The notes under the pieces: generated by a model | The model's input: the letters and a program-made list of their open reading frames with translations, nothing else | Database searches by the model: none | What the model was told of the DNA's origin: nothing | Part shown: positions 10,299 through 21,505 of the stretch, in pieces | How the letters are laid out: the number at the start of each line of letters is the position of its first letter | Numbering within the stretch: the stretch's first letter is position 1 | Translations under genes and position numbers: made by a program | Source of the DNA: Hyphochytrium catenoides | Lineage: Eukaryota; Sar; Hyphochytriomycetes; Hyphochytriales; Hyphochytriaceae | Reading direction: 5' to 3' | DNA length: 45,000 nt | NCBI GenBank assembly: GCA_900088475.1 | Contig: FLMG01003187.1 | Location: 1 to 45,000, forward strand

Positions 10299-12860
10299 AT
10301 GAGGTTTACCGCTGTGCTTCGTTCCTTGTGCGTTCTCCCTTTCATCCTAGGCAAGGAGAGCTTTATTGTCTCTGCTGAAGGTGGCAGCGCACAGGAAGTA
10401 AAGCTCTTCACCTTTGGCCCTTTTAGAGTTCAGGTCAACTTCAAGACTAATGATCTTCTCGTCACCACTGTCACCGGTGAAGAGGAGAAAACAGTCCTTC
10501 GTTCTCTGGGCGCCGGCTCTTCCTGGGTGAGAGCTGGGCTCAGCCCATTGAGCGTGGAAGAGTTTGATGGAGGTGTCTTCGAGTTCTCTGACGGCTGTTA
10601 CCCAGATATCTGGATCCCATCGAGGGCTAATCCTAATGCGCCGCGATGGTTCCGTAGACCCGCTCCGCAGCACCGGGACTGCTTTCTTACCTTACAGCAG
10701 ACCATCACCGGTGTGGAGACGTTACCTGAGGAAAAAGAAGGGATTGTTATCAGAGGCTCGCTGCATGGACAGAAAGGGGATAGCCCTTTCACTCTTTCTT
10801 ACTCCTTCGAGCTTTCAACCTCCAGCTTAGCTGGCGAAGCTGCTCCACCACAGCTAGAGTTCAACCTTGAAGCTGACAAAGTAGAGCCACAACAAAGTGA
10901 GATACCCGTGGTAGATCGGCTCGTGTTAACGTTAGGCTTCAGCGATAAAAGAAACGATAACGGAGATCTTTTGGATCAGGAGGCGATCTACGGCTTTGGT
11001 GAACAACCAACAAACATTAACATGCGAGGAAAAGTCTTCCCAACGGTGGTGATGGAGAACGGCATTGGAAGGGGCGATCAACCTATCTCTACCACTGTCA
11101 ACCTGATATCTTCTTCCCCTGCCTCTGGAGCTCACTATTCAACTTATGCCCCTCTACCAGGCTTCATCACCAGTGCTGGCCGCATGCTACTGCTGCACAA
11201 CTCCGAGTACAGCCTCTGGGACCTTACAGAGGACAAGATGGCAATTCACACAGTAGCCTTCCACCCCGACACTCCCGATAAACTAGTAAGACGCTTCCGT
11301 CTTCATGGCCACACTGGAAGCTTCTCTACGCCACTCGGCGCCATTGAAGCTCTCACTGTGCATACAGGGAGACCCCGCCCTCTGCCCAAATGGATCTATA
11401 CCAATGGCGCTGTGATGGGTCTCACAGGAGGATTGAGCGCTGTTACTGAGATCTATGATAACCTTAAGAAGTGGGAGGTGCCTGTCGCTGCGCTGTGGCT
11501 CCAAGACTGGACGGGTTTGCGCTTTGACAGAATTGGGAGTCGACTCTGGTGGAACTGGGAGAGCGACGGCGATCATTACGCTGACTGGCGGGGTTTCAGT
11601 GACAAACTCTTCGAGGAAGGAGTACGTCTGATGTCCTACATCAATCCCTATCTTTCCAATAGTGTGGCAGATAAGAAGAAGAACGCCCAGAGGAATCTCT
11701 TTGAAGAAGCCAGAGAAAGAGGCTTCCTGGTAGAGAAACGGACTGAGAAAGGACTAGAGCCCTACATTCAAACAAGCGGCTCAAAGGAGTTCTCTTACGG
11801 CACGGTAGATCTATTCAATCCTGACGCAGCGGCTTGGTATATGGACGTCATCAGATGCAATGTAATGGGGATCTGTGAATGCGAGCAACAGGGGCAGGAG
11901 AGCTGTCGCCCGACAGTCTATGGCTGGATGGCTGACTTCAGCGAGTCTCTCAGCTTTAATGCTATCACCTACCAGGATAAAGAAGGAAGAGAGAAGGAGG
12001 ACGCTGTGGCCCGGCACAATCACTACGTTGAGGCCTGGCAGAAGCTTAACAAGGAGGCGACAAAAGGCTATGATGACGTTGTCCCTTTCACGAGGGCAGG
12101 ATGGACACGGACACCAGGGCTCACGCGGCTCATGTGGCATGGAGACCAGTTTGTTACCGCTTGGGAAAATGATGGCATGACCAGTGCTCTTCGCTCCTCT
12201 CTCTCTTGCGGCCTCTCCGGCTTGGCACTGACTCACAGCGATGTAGGCGGTTATACGGCTCTTAAGGTTCCGGTGGTTGGAAACCTCCCAGGGTTCAGAA
12301 GCAGCGAGTTGTTTAACATTCAACGCTCAAAGGAGGTGCTTCTTCGTTGGAGTGAGATGTCAGCTTTCTCAGATGTGATTATGAGAACGCATGTTGGCAC
12401 GTCTCCTGAGGAGTCCCATCAAGTTTACACCGATCCAGAGACTGCCATGGCTTTTGCTAGGGCTGTGAGATGGCATCAGGCGCTTAGTAGCTACCGAGAG
12501 CACCTTATAGCCAATGCTGCCCTGCGTGGCCATCCTCTGACCCGCCACCTTGTGCTAGAGTTTCCACAGGATCCTCAAGTAAGGGACCTGAGCCTGCAGT
12601 TTATGGTAGGGTCGTGTCTTCTCGTCGCGCCAGTGCTTTTGGAGGAGGCAAACAGTGTGGACGTCTATCTTCCTGCCAGTAGTTGGAGGCACGTGTGGAC
12701 TGGCAAGGCGTTTGAGAAGAGTGCCGGAGGAGGATGGGAGCAGGTGGAAGCGCCATTGGGTTCTCCTGCTGTTTTTGTGAGAGTTGGATATGTTGATGGG
12801 CCTATCGCTTGTGAGACTGTTGAGGCTTCACTTCTCGCTGTTGCAGTGAAGACGAAGTGA
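10299..12860 (+). CDS. Secreted GH31 glycosidase, sulfoquinovosidase (YihQ)-like
   Basis: 853 residues from the ATG at 10299. The frame extends upstream only to a TTG, and the 10299 ATG gives a signal peptide (MRFTAVLRSLCVLPFILG). An N-terminal galactose-mutarotase-like beta domain is followed by a GH31 (beta/alpha)8 barrel from about residue 365. The likely nucleophile is Asp546 in GWMADFSE and the acid/base is Asp616 in WHGDQ. Both contexts match E. coli YihQ rather than alpha-glucosidase (WiDMNE). Aligned by spacing to YihQ as I remember it, the sulfonate-site residues Gln288, Arg301, Trp304 and Tyr508 correspond to Gln402, Arg415, Trp418 and Tyr652. YihQ Gln262 is Thr376 here. The predicted reaction is release of sulfoquinovose from sulfolipid-derived glycosides, outside the cell or in a vacuole. 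It is longer than YihQ (~680 aa) through insertions, including a Cys-containing loop before the nucleophile. It is intronless. Another alpha-glycoside substrate remains possible. Confidence 0.85.
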   Translation: MRFTAVLRSLCVLPFILGKESFIVSAEGGSAQEVKLFTFGPFRVQVNFKTNDLLVTTVTGEEEKTVLRSLGAGSSWVRAGLSPLSVEEFDGGVFEFSDGCYPDIWIPSRANPNAPRWFRRPAPQHRDCFLTLQQTITGVETLPEEKEGIVIRGSLHGQKGDSPFTLSYSFELSTSSLAGEAAPPQLEFNLEADKVEPQQSEIPVVDRLVLTLGFSDKRNDNGDLLDQEAIYGFGEQPTNINMRGKVFPTVVMENGIGRGDQPISTTVNLISSSPASGAHYSTYAPLPGFITSAGRMLLLHNSEYSLWDLTEDKMAIHTVAFHPDTPDKLVRRFRLHGHTGSFSTPLGAIEALTVHTGRPRPLPKWIYTNGAVMGLTGGLSAVTEIYDNLKKWEVPVAALWLQDWTGLRFDRIGSRLWWNWESDGDHYADWRGFSDKLFEEGVRLMSYINPYLSNSVADKKKNAQRNLFEEARERGFLVEKRTEKGLEPYIQTSGSKEFSYGTVDLFNPDAAAWYMDVIRCNVMGICECEQQGQESCRPTVYGWMADFSESLSFNAITYQDKEGREKEDAVARHNHYVEAWQKLNKEATKGYDDVVPFTRAGWTRTPGLTRLMWHGDQFVTAWENDGMTSALRSSLSCGLSGLALTHSDVGGYTALKVPVVGNLPGFRSSELFNIQRSKEVLLRWSEMSAFSDVIMRTHVGTSPEESHQVYTDPETAMAFARAVRWHQALSSYREHLIANAALRGHPLTRHLVLEFPQDPQVRDLSLQFMVGSCLLVAPVLLEEANSVDVYLPASSWRHVWTGKAFEKSAGGGWEQVEAPLGSPAVFVRVGYVDGPIACETVEASLLAVAVKTK

Positions 12861-15258
12861 ACACGACATATTATTCGCTCCTCCATGTATCCTATTCGTT
12901 ACCTTTAAGTCTTTCTGCCCAAGCCCCTGAGAGGCCAGGCTTGTCATACCTTCCTTTTTCAAAGCTCCTGGTGCCGCTCCTCCTGCCTGCGAGTTGTCTG
13001 TCTGCAGTCTGGCCCTCTAACTAGCTAGATATAATGTAGAGCTACCCTTCCTGAGGAAGGTAGACGTCAAAGCACATAATACACGCTGCCAACGCGCAAA
13101 GTTTGCATTCCCCGCCCTTAAGTAGTGCACAGGCTGCCGTCTGTTTGATATTCTCTGCGCTTTGGCTCCAAGCGGTTTCAACCCTCTATTGTCTAACCTG
13201 TTGTCAGTGCTATCCGCAAGGGTAGATGGCAAGCCCTTAACTCTTTGTTAGTGGAGTTACTCCTTCTGCAGATATCATCTTGGCAAAGGTTTAACCGAAC
13301 CGATGAACGTAGGGCCCATTTTCAGATAGTAAGGGATCTTGGTCGTCAAGAGATAACTCACCTGAGATCCTGGGCAGTGATACCGCTGAGGTTGGTTGCT
13401 ATCTGTGCATGTCTTCTGCTCCACGGAGGAAAGCGCGCAAGAACAACGGGTAGAGGGCAGATCAAGGGCCTACGAAGGCCATCTTAGTGTTACAAAGAAG
13501 CTTGGCCTATTATTGGTATCTAGCTTGACCTGGGCCTTTGTCTAATGATCTCCAATACGAGGGTCACGCCAGTCCTGATAACTAAACACCGGATGGCTTG
13601 TGGACCTCGCAGGGGCCGGAAAGATCCCAAAGAAGCACATGACAGTGCTGCCATCAACGTGGAGCAGAGGCAGCAATCAGCCGCTACTATTCAGCCTTGC
13701 AAGAAGATACTAGCTTGGGGTCACCTTCAACACACCCGGTTCTCCAGACCCATTCAGCTTGCGACTAGCATTGCCAGCCCTAGGTCCAAAGAGATCTAAT
13801 CAAAGTGCTTCAAAAGGAAAGCGCACAACTCTTCACCCCGAACTTGACTCTTCTTCTGCAGCTCTGGTTGAGCTCAGGCACCTGGCCCTCACCACCTGCA
13901 CTAGATCAGACAACTAGGCTCAATATCAAGCACAGCCTACTACTACTCACCACGCAAATGCTTAGTAAGCAGCAACTTCCACCAAAGATCACTCCTGAAG
14001 ACTGACAGTCACAGCTACAAGGACCTCTCTTTCGTACACCCTTAGGTACTATCCCTAAGTATAGGTTCTCATAGCAATCTTAGCAAGGGTTACTCGTCGG
14101 ACTTACCTACTAGCCAAGTGCAATCCCATCTTTCTGCTTTGCCCCAAGATCTCTGTTCTTCTTTCTTCTGGCTCATTGGCTCTTGATATTCTGCTTCTTA
14201 GCTCCAATATTCCTCTTTGGCGCCACACAACAAGACAAGCAAACTAGTTTTATTAGCCATTATTGGTTATTAATATAGGTCTCAGGTTCCTTGCGCAGCG
14301 ACTGAACCCTTGACTGGTTACTGAGTGATATTCTGGGTCTTCATTGGTTGAAAAAGGGCACGGTGGTCATAGCTGGAGAAAGCAAAGTGTCTGAGAGAAC
14401 AAAGTAGGCAGCCCAAACTATGCATGCTCCCAACCATTCAACCGTCATTGAAGCGCCATAGCTCTTCCTTTTATCTCACGAAACTCTTATTACGCTTGCC
14501 TGCCCTAATCCCAATTCCTAATGATAAAGCTAGTGATCATGGCGGTTTGTCAGCCTTGATTGATCCAAAGTCTGCCACCCTCCTGTCGGGTCCTAAATCG
14601 ACTTGCGACTTTCCTCCTTATCCTTGCTAAGTGATGGTGATGTCGATTGTACTTTCTGTTGTTTATCCTTCACGTGTACTCCTTTACTGCGCTTCTTCTC
14701 TTATTACTTTTTTACCGCTAGCTCTGAGAAAAGAGAAGCATTCTCCCTTCGGACCCAGATATTATGTTCGTCGTTGCCTACTGCCTGATAGGCAGCTTAG
14801 GAGTTATTGTCATTCGTAACTTCCACCAGTAGTGATTAGATGAACAAATGGTGGCAGCGTCCACTTCTTGGGGTGCAAGCCGATATTATGCGGAGGACGG
14901 AAGAAGCTGGGTTGGCGAGTAGGCTTTACTTCTTCTTCTCTTCAGTACCCTTGGCTGTGTCAGAGCTTCGATAAGCTTTCCTATGCCTGGTGGTTCACCG
15001 TACCGTCATGTACACGCAAGAGACTATGGTCCTTATGGGTACCCGCTGTCGCCCTGTACATGTACCCGTGACCGTAAGATATGGCGGATTAGATAGATAA
15101 TGTGCCATCGTCACACGGAGAACAGCGGGGGCTCAGACTGAGGGCAGTCAAAGGGGATGACATAGCTGAACTATAACGGAATATCCTAGTCAGGTTATCA
15201 CTATGAGGTTGGCAGCCCCTTCTTTTTCAAGAAGTTCCGTATGATGTCATTTCCTCGT
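12861..15258. other. Intergenic region after GH31 copy 1
   Basis: The first ~170 bases resemble the 3' flank of the second GH31 copy (shared 'cataccttcc', 'ctcctg..tgc', 'gttgtctgtc/gttggctgtc', 'ctagctag'), so the duplication reached beyond the coding region. The stretch 13545-14005 has short frames with no domain and could be decayed coding DNA. Nothing else is recognisable. Confidence 0.4.
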
Positions 15259-16542
15259 TTACGAAGAAGCTATCTCTTCCCCTTCTCTTACGGCGTTCTC
15301 CTCACGCAGAAGTACGCGAGATCGTATGACGGATAGATCCTCAGATCTACAGAAGAACACTCTGAGAGACCTGAGCGTAAGTAGTGAGACGGTAAAGCCA
15401 TGGTTAAGGAAGAAGCTAGTCATTGAGATCCGCCTCATACTTGTCTGGTCGTTGTTGTCGACCTGTTGATGATTGGAGCCAAGAGAGAAGCGCCATCGCG
15501 TGAGGTCAAAGGAGTTCTGGCAGACGTTGGCCGACGCCCCAAAGTATAATAACGCCAAAAAGGTGAATTGCTGCGGTAATGTCAGCCCAATTGTAATGCG
15601 CATCATCATCCTTGAGAGCTTTGGGATGAATGAATCAGCAGCTAGTGGTCCTAAGAAGGTCCCTACGAAGTGACCCATTCCAAAGAGCAATCCCACGTCG
15701 CTAAAGCAGAACACGGGATAGTATGCGAGGCAGTATAACAGCGATTCAAAGAGGAACACTGCGGCATCAAAGGTGAGGATAGATCTCCGCCACAAGGCGT
15801 AGTTCATATGGAAGGAGTTAGCGACTGCACAAAAGACAATGGACGCGAGCTGCACCCATGCGATGACGGGAAGCCAAGAATTTTCTAGTGGGACGAAGAC
15901 CAACAGGAATTTGGCCGCGGACCAGAAGAGGACCAGGATCAGAGTAATCGCCGATAACGGTGTATACCATTCCGCCCAGAGGAGAGAGAAGCGCTGCCCA
16001 AAGACTTTATCCATGATTGTCTCGTTGCTCTGTTGCAGACTGAATTGAGTTAGTGGTGTACTCACCACTAGTGAACGCTTGTGAAAGCCTAGGATTTGAT
16101 CTCGACGGCGTATCCCTCTAGTAGAGAGCGTGGTCAGCATGTGTAGCGTGCCCGTTATGGCGGATGTTGGTGCCATTATACTAGAAACCCGTGAAGGAGC
16201 CTGAAGCTTGTGTCCAGGTTTACATGCCACCACTTTGACCACGGCAGATGATGGCATCTTTTCTCCGTCTTTTCCTTTTTCGTCGAGTTGTTGACCCAAG
16301 GCTATGTCTATCAAGCCGCGAGCTTTTGCCAATGCAACCTTCTCTGTTTCCTCGAGCACTGGCGTGCTTTGTAGTTGTTCTATCAGTGCGTTGGTCAGTC
16401 TCACTAGACCCCGGCCCTTCTTCTCATCAGTAAAAGTATCATCATCGCCATTGTTGTCAGCAACAATCCTAGCTTGATAGGTGGACGATGTCGCTGTTCC
16501 GGGACTCCACGTTGAGGAAGGTAAGGTCAACATTGACGACAT
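15259..16542 (-). CDS. Multi-pass membrane protein, unknown family
   Basis: The frame is open on the minus strand from upstream of 16605. The first ATG is at 16542 (MSSMLTL) and gives 427 residues ending in TAA. The first ~190 residues are hydrophilic, with a possible amphipathic segment. About five hydrophobic spans follow at residues ~194-217, 224-242, 256-280, 281-300 and 314-336, separated by short loops. The last ~90 residues are polar, contain the motif FSLGSNHQ (~352-359) and end in a charged tail. I do not recognise the family, and nothing says transporter or enzyme. A likely relic of a paralogue containing FSRGSNHQ lies at 35818-36060, which supports this as a true protein. No intron is needed, though an upstream exon cannot be excluded because the reading frame stays open before the ATG. 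Confidence 0.7.
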   Translation of the reverse strand: MSSMLTLPSSTWSPGTATSSTYQARIVADNNGDDDTFTDEKKGRGLVRLTNALIEQLQSTPVLEETEKVALAKARGLIDIALGQQLDEKGKDGEKMPSSAVVKVVACKPGHKLQAPSRVSSIMAPTSAITGTLHMLTTLSTRGIRRRDQILGFHKRSLVVSTPLTQFSLQQSNETIMDKVFGQRFSLLWAEWYTPLSAITLILVLFWSAAKFLLVFVPLENSWLPVIAWVQLASIVFCAVANSFHMNYALWRRSILTFDAAVFLFESLLYCLAYYPVFCFSDVGLLFGMGHFVGTFLGPLAADSFIPKLSRMMMRITIGLTLPQQFTFLALLYFGASANVCQNSFDLTRWRFSLGSNHQQVDNNDQTSMRRISMTSFFLNHGFTVSLLTLRSLRVFFCRSEDLSVIRSRVLLREENAVREGEEIASS

Positions 16543-18633
16543 GTTGTCGTTTCTTGTTGGCTTGATAGGACGTGCTTTTTGCAATAATTTAACAAGGAGG
16601 AGCACGACGATGGAAAGGGGTGGCTTGTAGATACTATGCTCAAAACCGGCACCAGCAAAGCATCATCCTCAAGAGCGTTAGCAAGAACAATGCTAGGGCT
16701 GCCTAGCAACCGCAACGAAGTGTCCGAAGGATAGACGATGATGAATGATGATGAGTATAGTAGAGGCGACACGCCCCGCCTTGCTCGCTGGCGCTGTGCT
16801 GCGCTGCTGGTGCCGCCGCCTGCAACGTACGACAACGGAGCTGCTTCTGATGTCCACAGTGGCCTCGGCCGTCCTCGATACTCCACGGGGATCAATCATA
16901 GGCTAGGCACCTCTGTCACTTGGTCAGAGAAGAGCAGCCGGAAAACGGGGCCACTCCTGCTGCTTCTAGTAGCTGAGATAAATAACGGCTCAACACAGGG
17001 GAGACAACACAGGAGAGCCAACTGTTCAGCAGCTTCACCTTTGAACCTGGCAGAATGTGAATTTTGGATCCCCAAAGATATTCTTGACAGGTGAATATCC
17101 GCCTTCTTCACATCGCTTTTGGTTGTATGGAAGATCGAAGATGTCAAATATCAGGGCCCTGATAATGACGTATCTTTTTCCACTGTCTACTTTGGAGGGA
17201 CTATCCAAGCAAGCGTTATTACCAGGCTAGAAATGACAGCGCTTCTGAGGCTTGATTGTCCTATTGTAAAGGTCGCTGTCCATATATTGACGCTTACTTA
17301 TTAGAAAATATATGGCAAAGAGCAAGAACCACCTATGACAAGAAGGTTTGGACAAAGGAGGAATGCGGCGGTTGACACCTCTTCACAACTGCGGGCTTTT
17401 GCCTTTGATTCACATGGGGGTTGTCTCTCTCACCCAGGGAAAGCGACGGCGTTGGGTGAACCACCGAGGGGTTGGAACTATGGGATCACGGGCGAAGGAA
17501 GCGGGCAGGACTATGGGAAGCACGACTAGGACTCTGTCATGCTGCTTCGCTATTATTCTTCCCTTCCTAGAATTATGGTCTGTCCCACCCTTCAACAGCA
17601 TCATCTCTATCCTCTCTTCTTTCTGCGCCAAAAGCCGTGCTTTCTAGGGCCTTGCAGTGCACTTCCTCCCACGATCATCGCCATGATAATTCTGACTCTT
17701 GCAGTTCGAGGTGGAGATGATGTCCACGAAGGTGAGAGGCCAGCTCTATCTCTCTTCAACATCGTCTAGTCTTGCTTCTGCTAGCTGTGCCCTTATTAAG
17801 TCTACTCTTGGCTCTTCTACTGTCCTACTACCTTGCGGTCCGGGACCCCTGCCCTGCCCCCTTCTTCTCATCTTCATATATCTTGTCTCTCCTGTCTTGA
17901 TGCTTTGATTGTTCTACTACATTACTTCTTCCTCCTCTGCCACGCCTAGTAGCCTGGCTCTTTGTCGTTATTGGTCGAGAGTAGTAGCATCCGACGCTGA
18001 TCTTCCCACCATTTCCTCTCTGGAAGCTACTACTTGCCTCCTCCTCTTAACGATGAGGACTCTGGCGCTGTCTCCGAACCCCCCTTCCCTGGAAATGTCC
18101 CTTCTCGTCCTCCACCTCTCGTTTTTCCTAAGCTGCTCTTCTTCGGGTCGTTTCTCACTGCTGCGTTCATTGATGGTGATCCTTTCTGAGTCAGCTCGGC
18201 AGTTCCCCTGCAGCCTTGATGATGCTCCTCTTCCTTCTCGTCATCCCCTTCCCTCGTAAGCCAGAGCCCACGACTGGCCCACGTCGGTCACACGAGTGCT
18301 TATCCTTCCATCCTCTTCCTCTTGTGCATGCATGACCTTTCCAAGGCAGCGTGCCTGCTGTTAAAAATGTGGAAGGTGCATCTCTCTTGGAACTATCTTT
18401 CCTAGCTTCAGCAGCGTTCCCCACGACCCCAACAAACTTAAGAATATAGAATAATCAAGCTTACTGCCTTATAAGTTGAGTTCAAAGAGCTTCTCGTTCT
18501 TTCCTCCTCGGCTCAGTCTCATCATTCTCACTTTTCCCGCTCTTCGTCAGCATCGCCTCCAAGGAAACGTCCTACGATCACCGGTCGTCTCGATACCTTA
18601 GCTTTCTGCACGTCTATGCCTTAAGTTCCAAGG
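16543..18633. other. Intergenic region upstream of GH31 copy 2
   Basis: It holds only short frames. The best, 17909-18259, lies in C/T-rich sequence like that preceding the first GH31 gene and looks like a 5' regulatory region, not a gene. Around 17280-17320 the sequence is AT-rich. I see no domain or RNA gene. Confidence 0.4.
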
Positions 18634-21213
18634 ATGTTGCAGCTGGCTAGGCTCAGTGCAATCTTTACTTTCTTTGTACTTCTCACTAGTCACGGTGATG
18701 CCGGCAGTGCGGCCCTCGCTCCAGATAATGATGGGAAGAAGGTTTTCATTCTTGGCCCTTTTAGAGTCGCAGTCAACATGAATACTATTGACCTTCATGT
18801 CACCACTAGACCTAGAGAAGAAGGAGGAGAGATGACAGTTCTACGCTCTCTTGGCGGCGGGGCGCCCTGGATTAGCGCTGGGTCCAGCCTAATCACTGTG
18901 AAGGAGTTTGATGGAGGTGTCTTTGAGTTCTCTGACGGCTGTTACCCAGACATTTGGATCCCGTCCAAGGCCAATAACAATGGGCCGCGCTGGTTCCGAA
19001 GAGATGCAGATAAGTGTACCTGTGTCCTTACTTCAAACCAAACCATCACATCAGTGGAGACACTGCTGCCCGCAGGAGACAAGAATGAAGGCGTTATCAT
19101 CAGAGGCGCCCTTCAGGGATAGAAGGGACGTAAAGCGTTCGCTCTTTCTTACTCTTTCACACTCTCCTATTCAATCTTAGCTAGCGGGAATGCTCTTCCA
19201 CAGCTAGAGTTCAACCTCGAAGCTGACAAGCTCCCGCCAAAGACAAGTGAAGAGCTACAGGTGGTTGATCGCCTGGTCCTGAGCTTGGGCTTTAGCGACA
19301 AGAAGAACAAGAACGGAGATGTGGTGGATCAGGAGGCGATCTACGGCTTTGGGGAACAGCCAACGAACATTAACATGCGAGGAAAAGTCTTCCCAACGGT
19401 GGTGATGGAGAACGGCATTGGAAGGGGCGATCAACCTATCTCTACCACTGTCAACCTGATATCTTCTTCCCCTGCCTCTGGAGCTCACTATTCAACTTAT
19501 GCCCCTCTACCAGGCTTCATCACCAGTGCTGGCCGCATGCTACTGCTGCATAACTCACGAGTACAGCCTCTGGGACCTTACAGAGGACAAGAGGCAATTC
19601 ACACAGTAGCCTTCCACCCCGACACTCCCGATAAAGTGGTAACACGCTTCCGTCTTCATGGCCACACTGGAAGCTTCTCTACGCCACTCGGCGCCATTGA
19701 AGCTCTCACTGTGCACACAGGGAGACCCCGCCCTCTGCCCAAATGGATCTATACCAATGGCGCTGTGATGGGTCTCACAGGAGGCTTGAGCGCTGTTACT
19801 GAGATCTATGATAACCTTAAGAAGTGGGAGGTGCCTGTCGCTGCGCTGTGGCTTCAAGACTGGACGGGTTTGCGCTTTGACAGGATCGGGAGTCGGCTCT
19901 GGTGGAACTGGGAGAGCGACGGCGATCATTACCCCGACTGGCGAGGCTTCAGTGGCAAACTCTTTGAGGAAGGAGTACGTCTGATGTCCTACATCAATCC
20001 CTATCTTTCCAATAGTGTGGCAGATAAAAAGAAGAACGCCCAGAGAAATCTCTTCGAAGAAGCCAGAGAAAGAGGCTTCCTGGTAGAGAAACGGACTGAG
20101 AAAGGACTGGAGCCTTACATTCAAACAAGCGGCTCAAAGGAGTTCTCTTATGGCACCGTAGATCTATTCAATCCGGACGCAGCGGCTTGGTATATGGACG
20201 TCATCCGATGCAATATGATGGGGATCTGTGAATGCGAGCAACAGAATCCGAAGCAGGAGAGCTGCCGCCCCGTAGTCTATGGCTGGATGGCTGATTTCAG
20301 CGAGTCTCTCGCCTTTGATGCTATCACCTACCAGGATAAAGAAGGAAGAGAGAAGGAGGACGCTGTGGCCCGGCACAATCGCTTTGTTGAGGCCTGGCAG
20401 GAGCTTAACAAGCAGGCCACAAAAGGCTATGATGACGTCGTGCCTTTCACGAGGGCAGGATGGACGCGAACGCCAGGACTCACACGGCTCATGTGGCACG
20501 GAGACCAGTTTGTTACCTTCGGGGAGAACGATGGCATGACCAGTGCTCTTCGCTCCTCTCTCTCGTGCGGACTCTCCGGCTTGGCACTGACCCACAGCGA
20601 TGTAGGCGGTTATACGGCTCTTAAGGTTCCCGTGATTGGGAGTCTCCCAGGGTTCAGGGACAGCAATCTATTCAACATTCAGCGGTCTAAAAAGTTGCTT
20701 CTTCGTTGGAGTGAGATGTCAGCTTTCTTAGATGTGATTATGAGGACGCATGTTGGCACGTCTCCTGAGGAGTCCCATCAGGTTTACACTGATCCAGATA
20801 CTGCTATGGCTTTTGCGAGAGCTGTGAGATGGCACCAGGCGCTTAGTAGCTACCGAGAGCACCTTATAGCCATGGCTGCACAATATGGACATCCCCTGAC
20901 CCGCCACCTTGTGCTAGAGTTTCCACAGGATCCTCAAGTAAGGGACCTGAGCCTGCAGTTTATGGTAGGGTCGTGTCTTCTCGTAGCGCCAGTGCTTTTG
21001 GAGGAGGCAAGGAATGTAGATGTCTATCTTCCTGCCGGCGGTTGGAGGCACGTGTGGACTAGGAAGATGTATGAGAAGAGCTCCGGAGGTTCATGGGAGA
21101 AGGTGGAAGCGCCGTTCGGGTCTCCTGCTGTTTTTGTGAGAGTTGGATATGTTGATGGGCCTATCGCTTGTGAGTCTATCGAGGCTTCACTGCTCGCTGT
21201 GGGAAAGAGGTGA
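18634..21213 (+). pseudogene. Second GH31 sulfoquinovosidase-like copy, interrupted
   Basis: Paralogue of the gene at 10299-12860. It starts with an ATG and a signal peptide (MLQLARLSAIFTFFVLLTS). The frame is stopped by TAG at 19120-19122, where copy 1 has CAG (Gln), then resumes in the same frame to 21213. A second lesion is a one-base insertion near 19556 and a one-base deletion near 19592. Together they leave the frame intact but change about 12 residues. All catalytic and putative sulfonate-binding residues found in copy 1 (Thr, Gln, Arg, Trp, Tyr, two Asp) are kept. The N-terminal ~150 codons differ widely from copy 1, whereas the core is nearly identical. It is most likely a recent pseudogene. 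Alternatives are a sequencing error, a polymorphism, stop readthrough, or a shorter product from the GTG/ATG codons after 19261, which would lack the signal peptide. Confidence 0.75.
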
Positions 21214-21505
21214 TCCAGGCAGCAAGGAGTCTCTTCTTCGGTTTCCTTTCCATAACCTTGGGTCCATTCCCACGATGCCAGAGAGTCCATACCTTCCAGG
21301 TGTTATAGCTGCTCCTGTCTGCTAGTTGGCTGTCTCCGATCTCGATGTTCTAGTTAGCTAGTAGGTGAAAGGTAATTAACTATCAACCTTTATCAAGAGT
21401 CGTAGATATCCATGGGGATACGATTATACAATGGATGAGAAGTGGCTGATGATCATTATCTGATGGTTAAGAAAGTGTGAGAACATTGGGCCGGAAGACA
21501 AGAAG

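Noticed and set aside
5104-13070. 16-base exact match 'tgaggaaggtagacgt' near 5104 and 13055
   Set aside because: A match of this length is expected by chance about once in a window of this size; flanks do not match.
19120-19122. TAG recoded as Gln in this organism
   Set aside because: Other genes in the window (for example those ending at 3865 and 26481) use TAG as their natural stop, so general recoding is unlikely.
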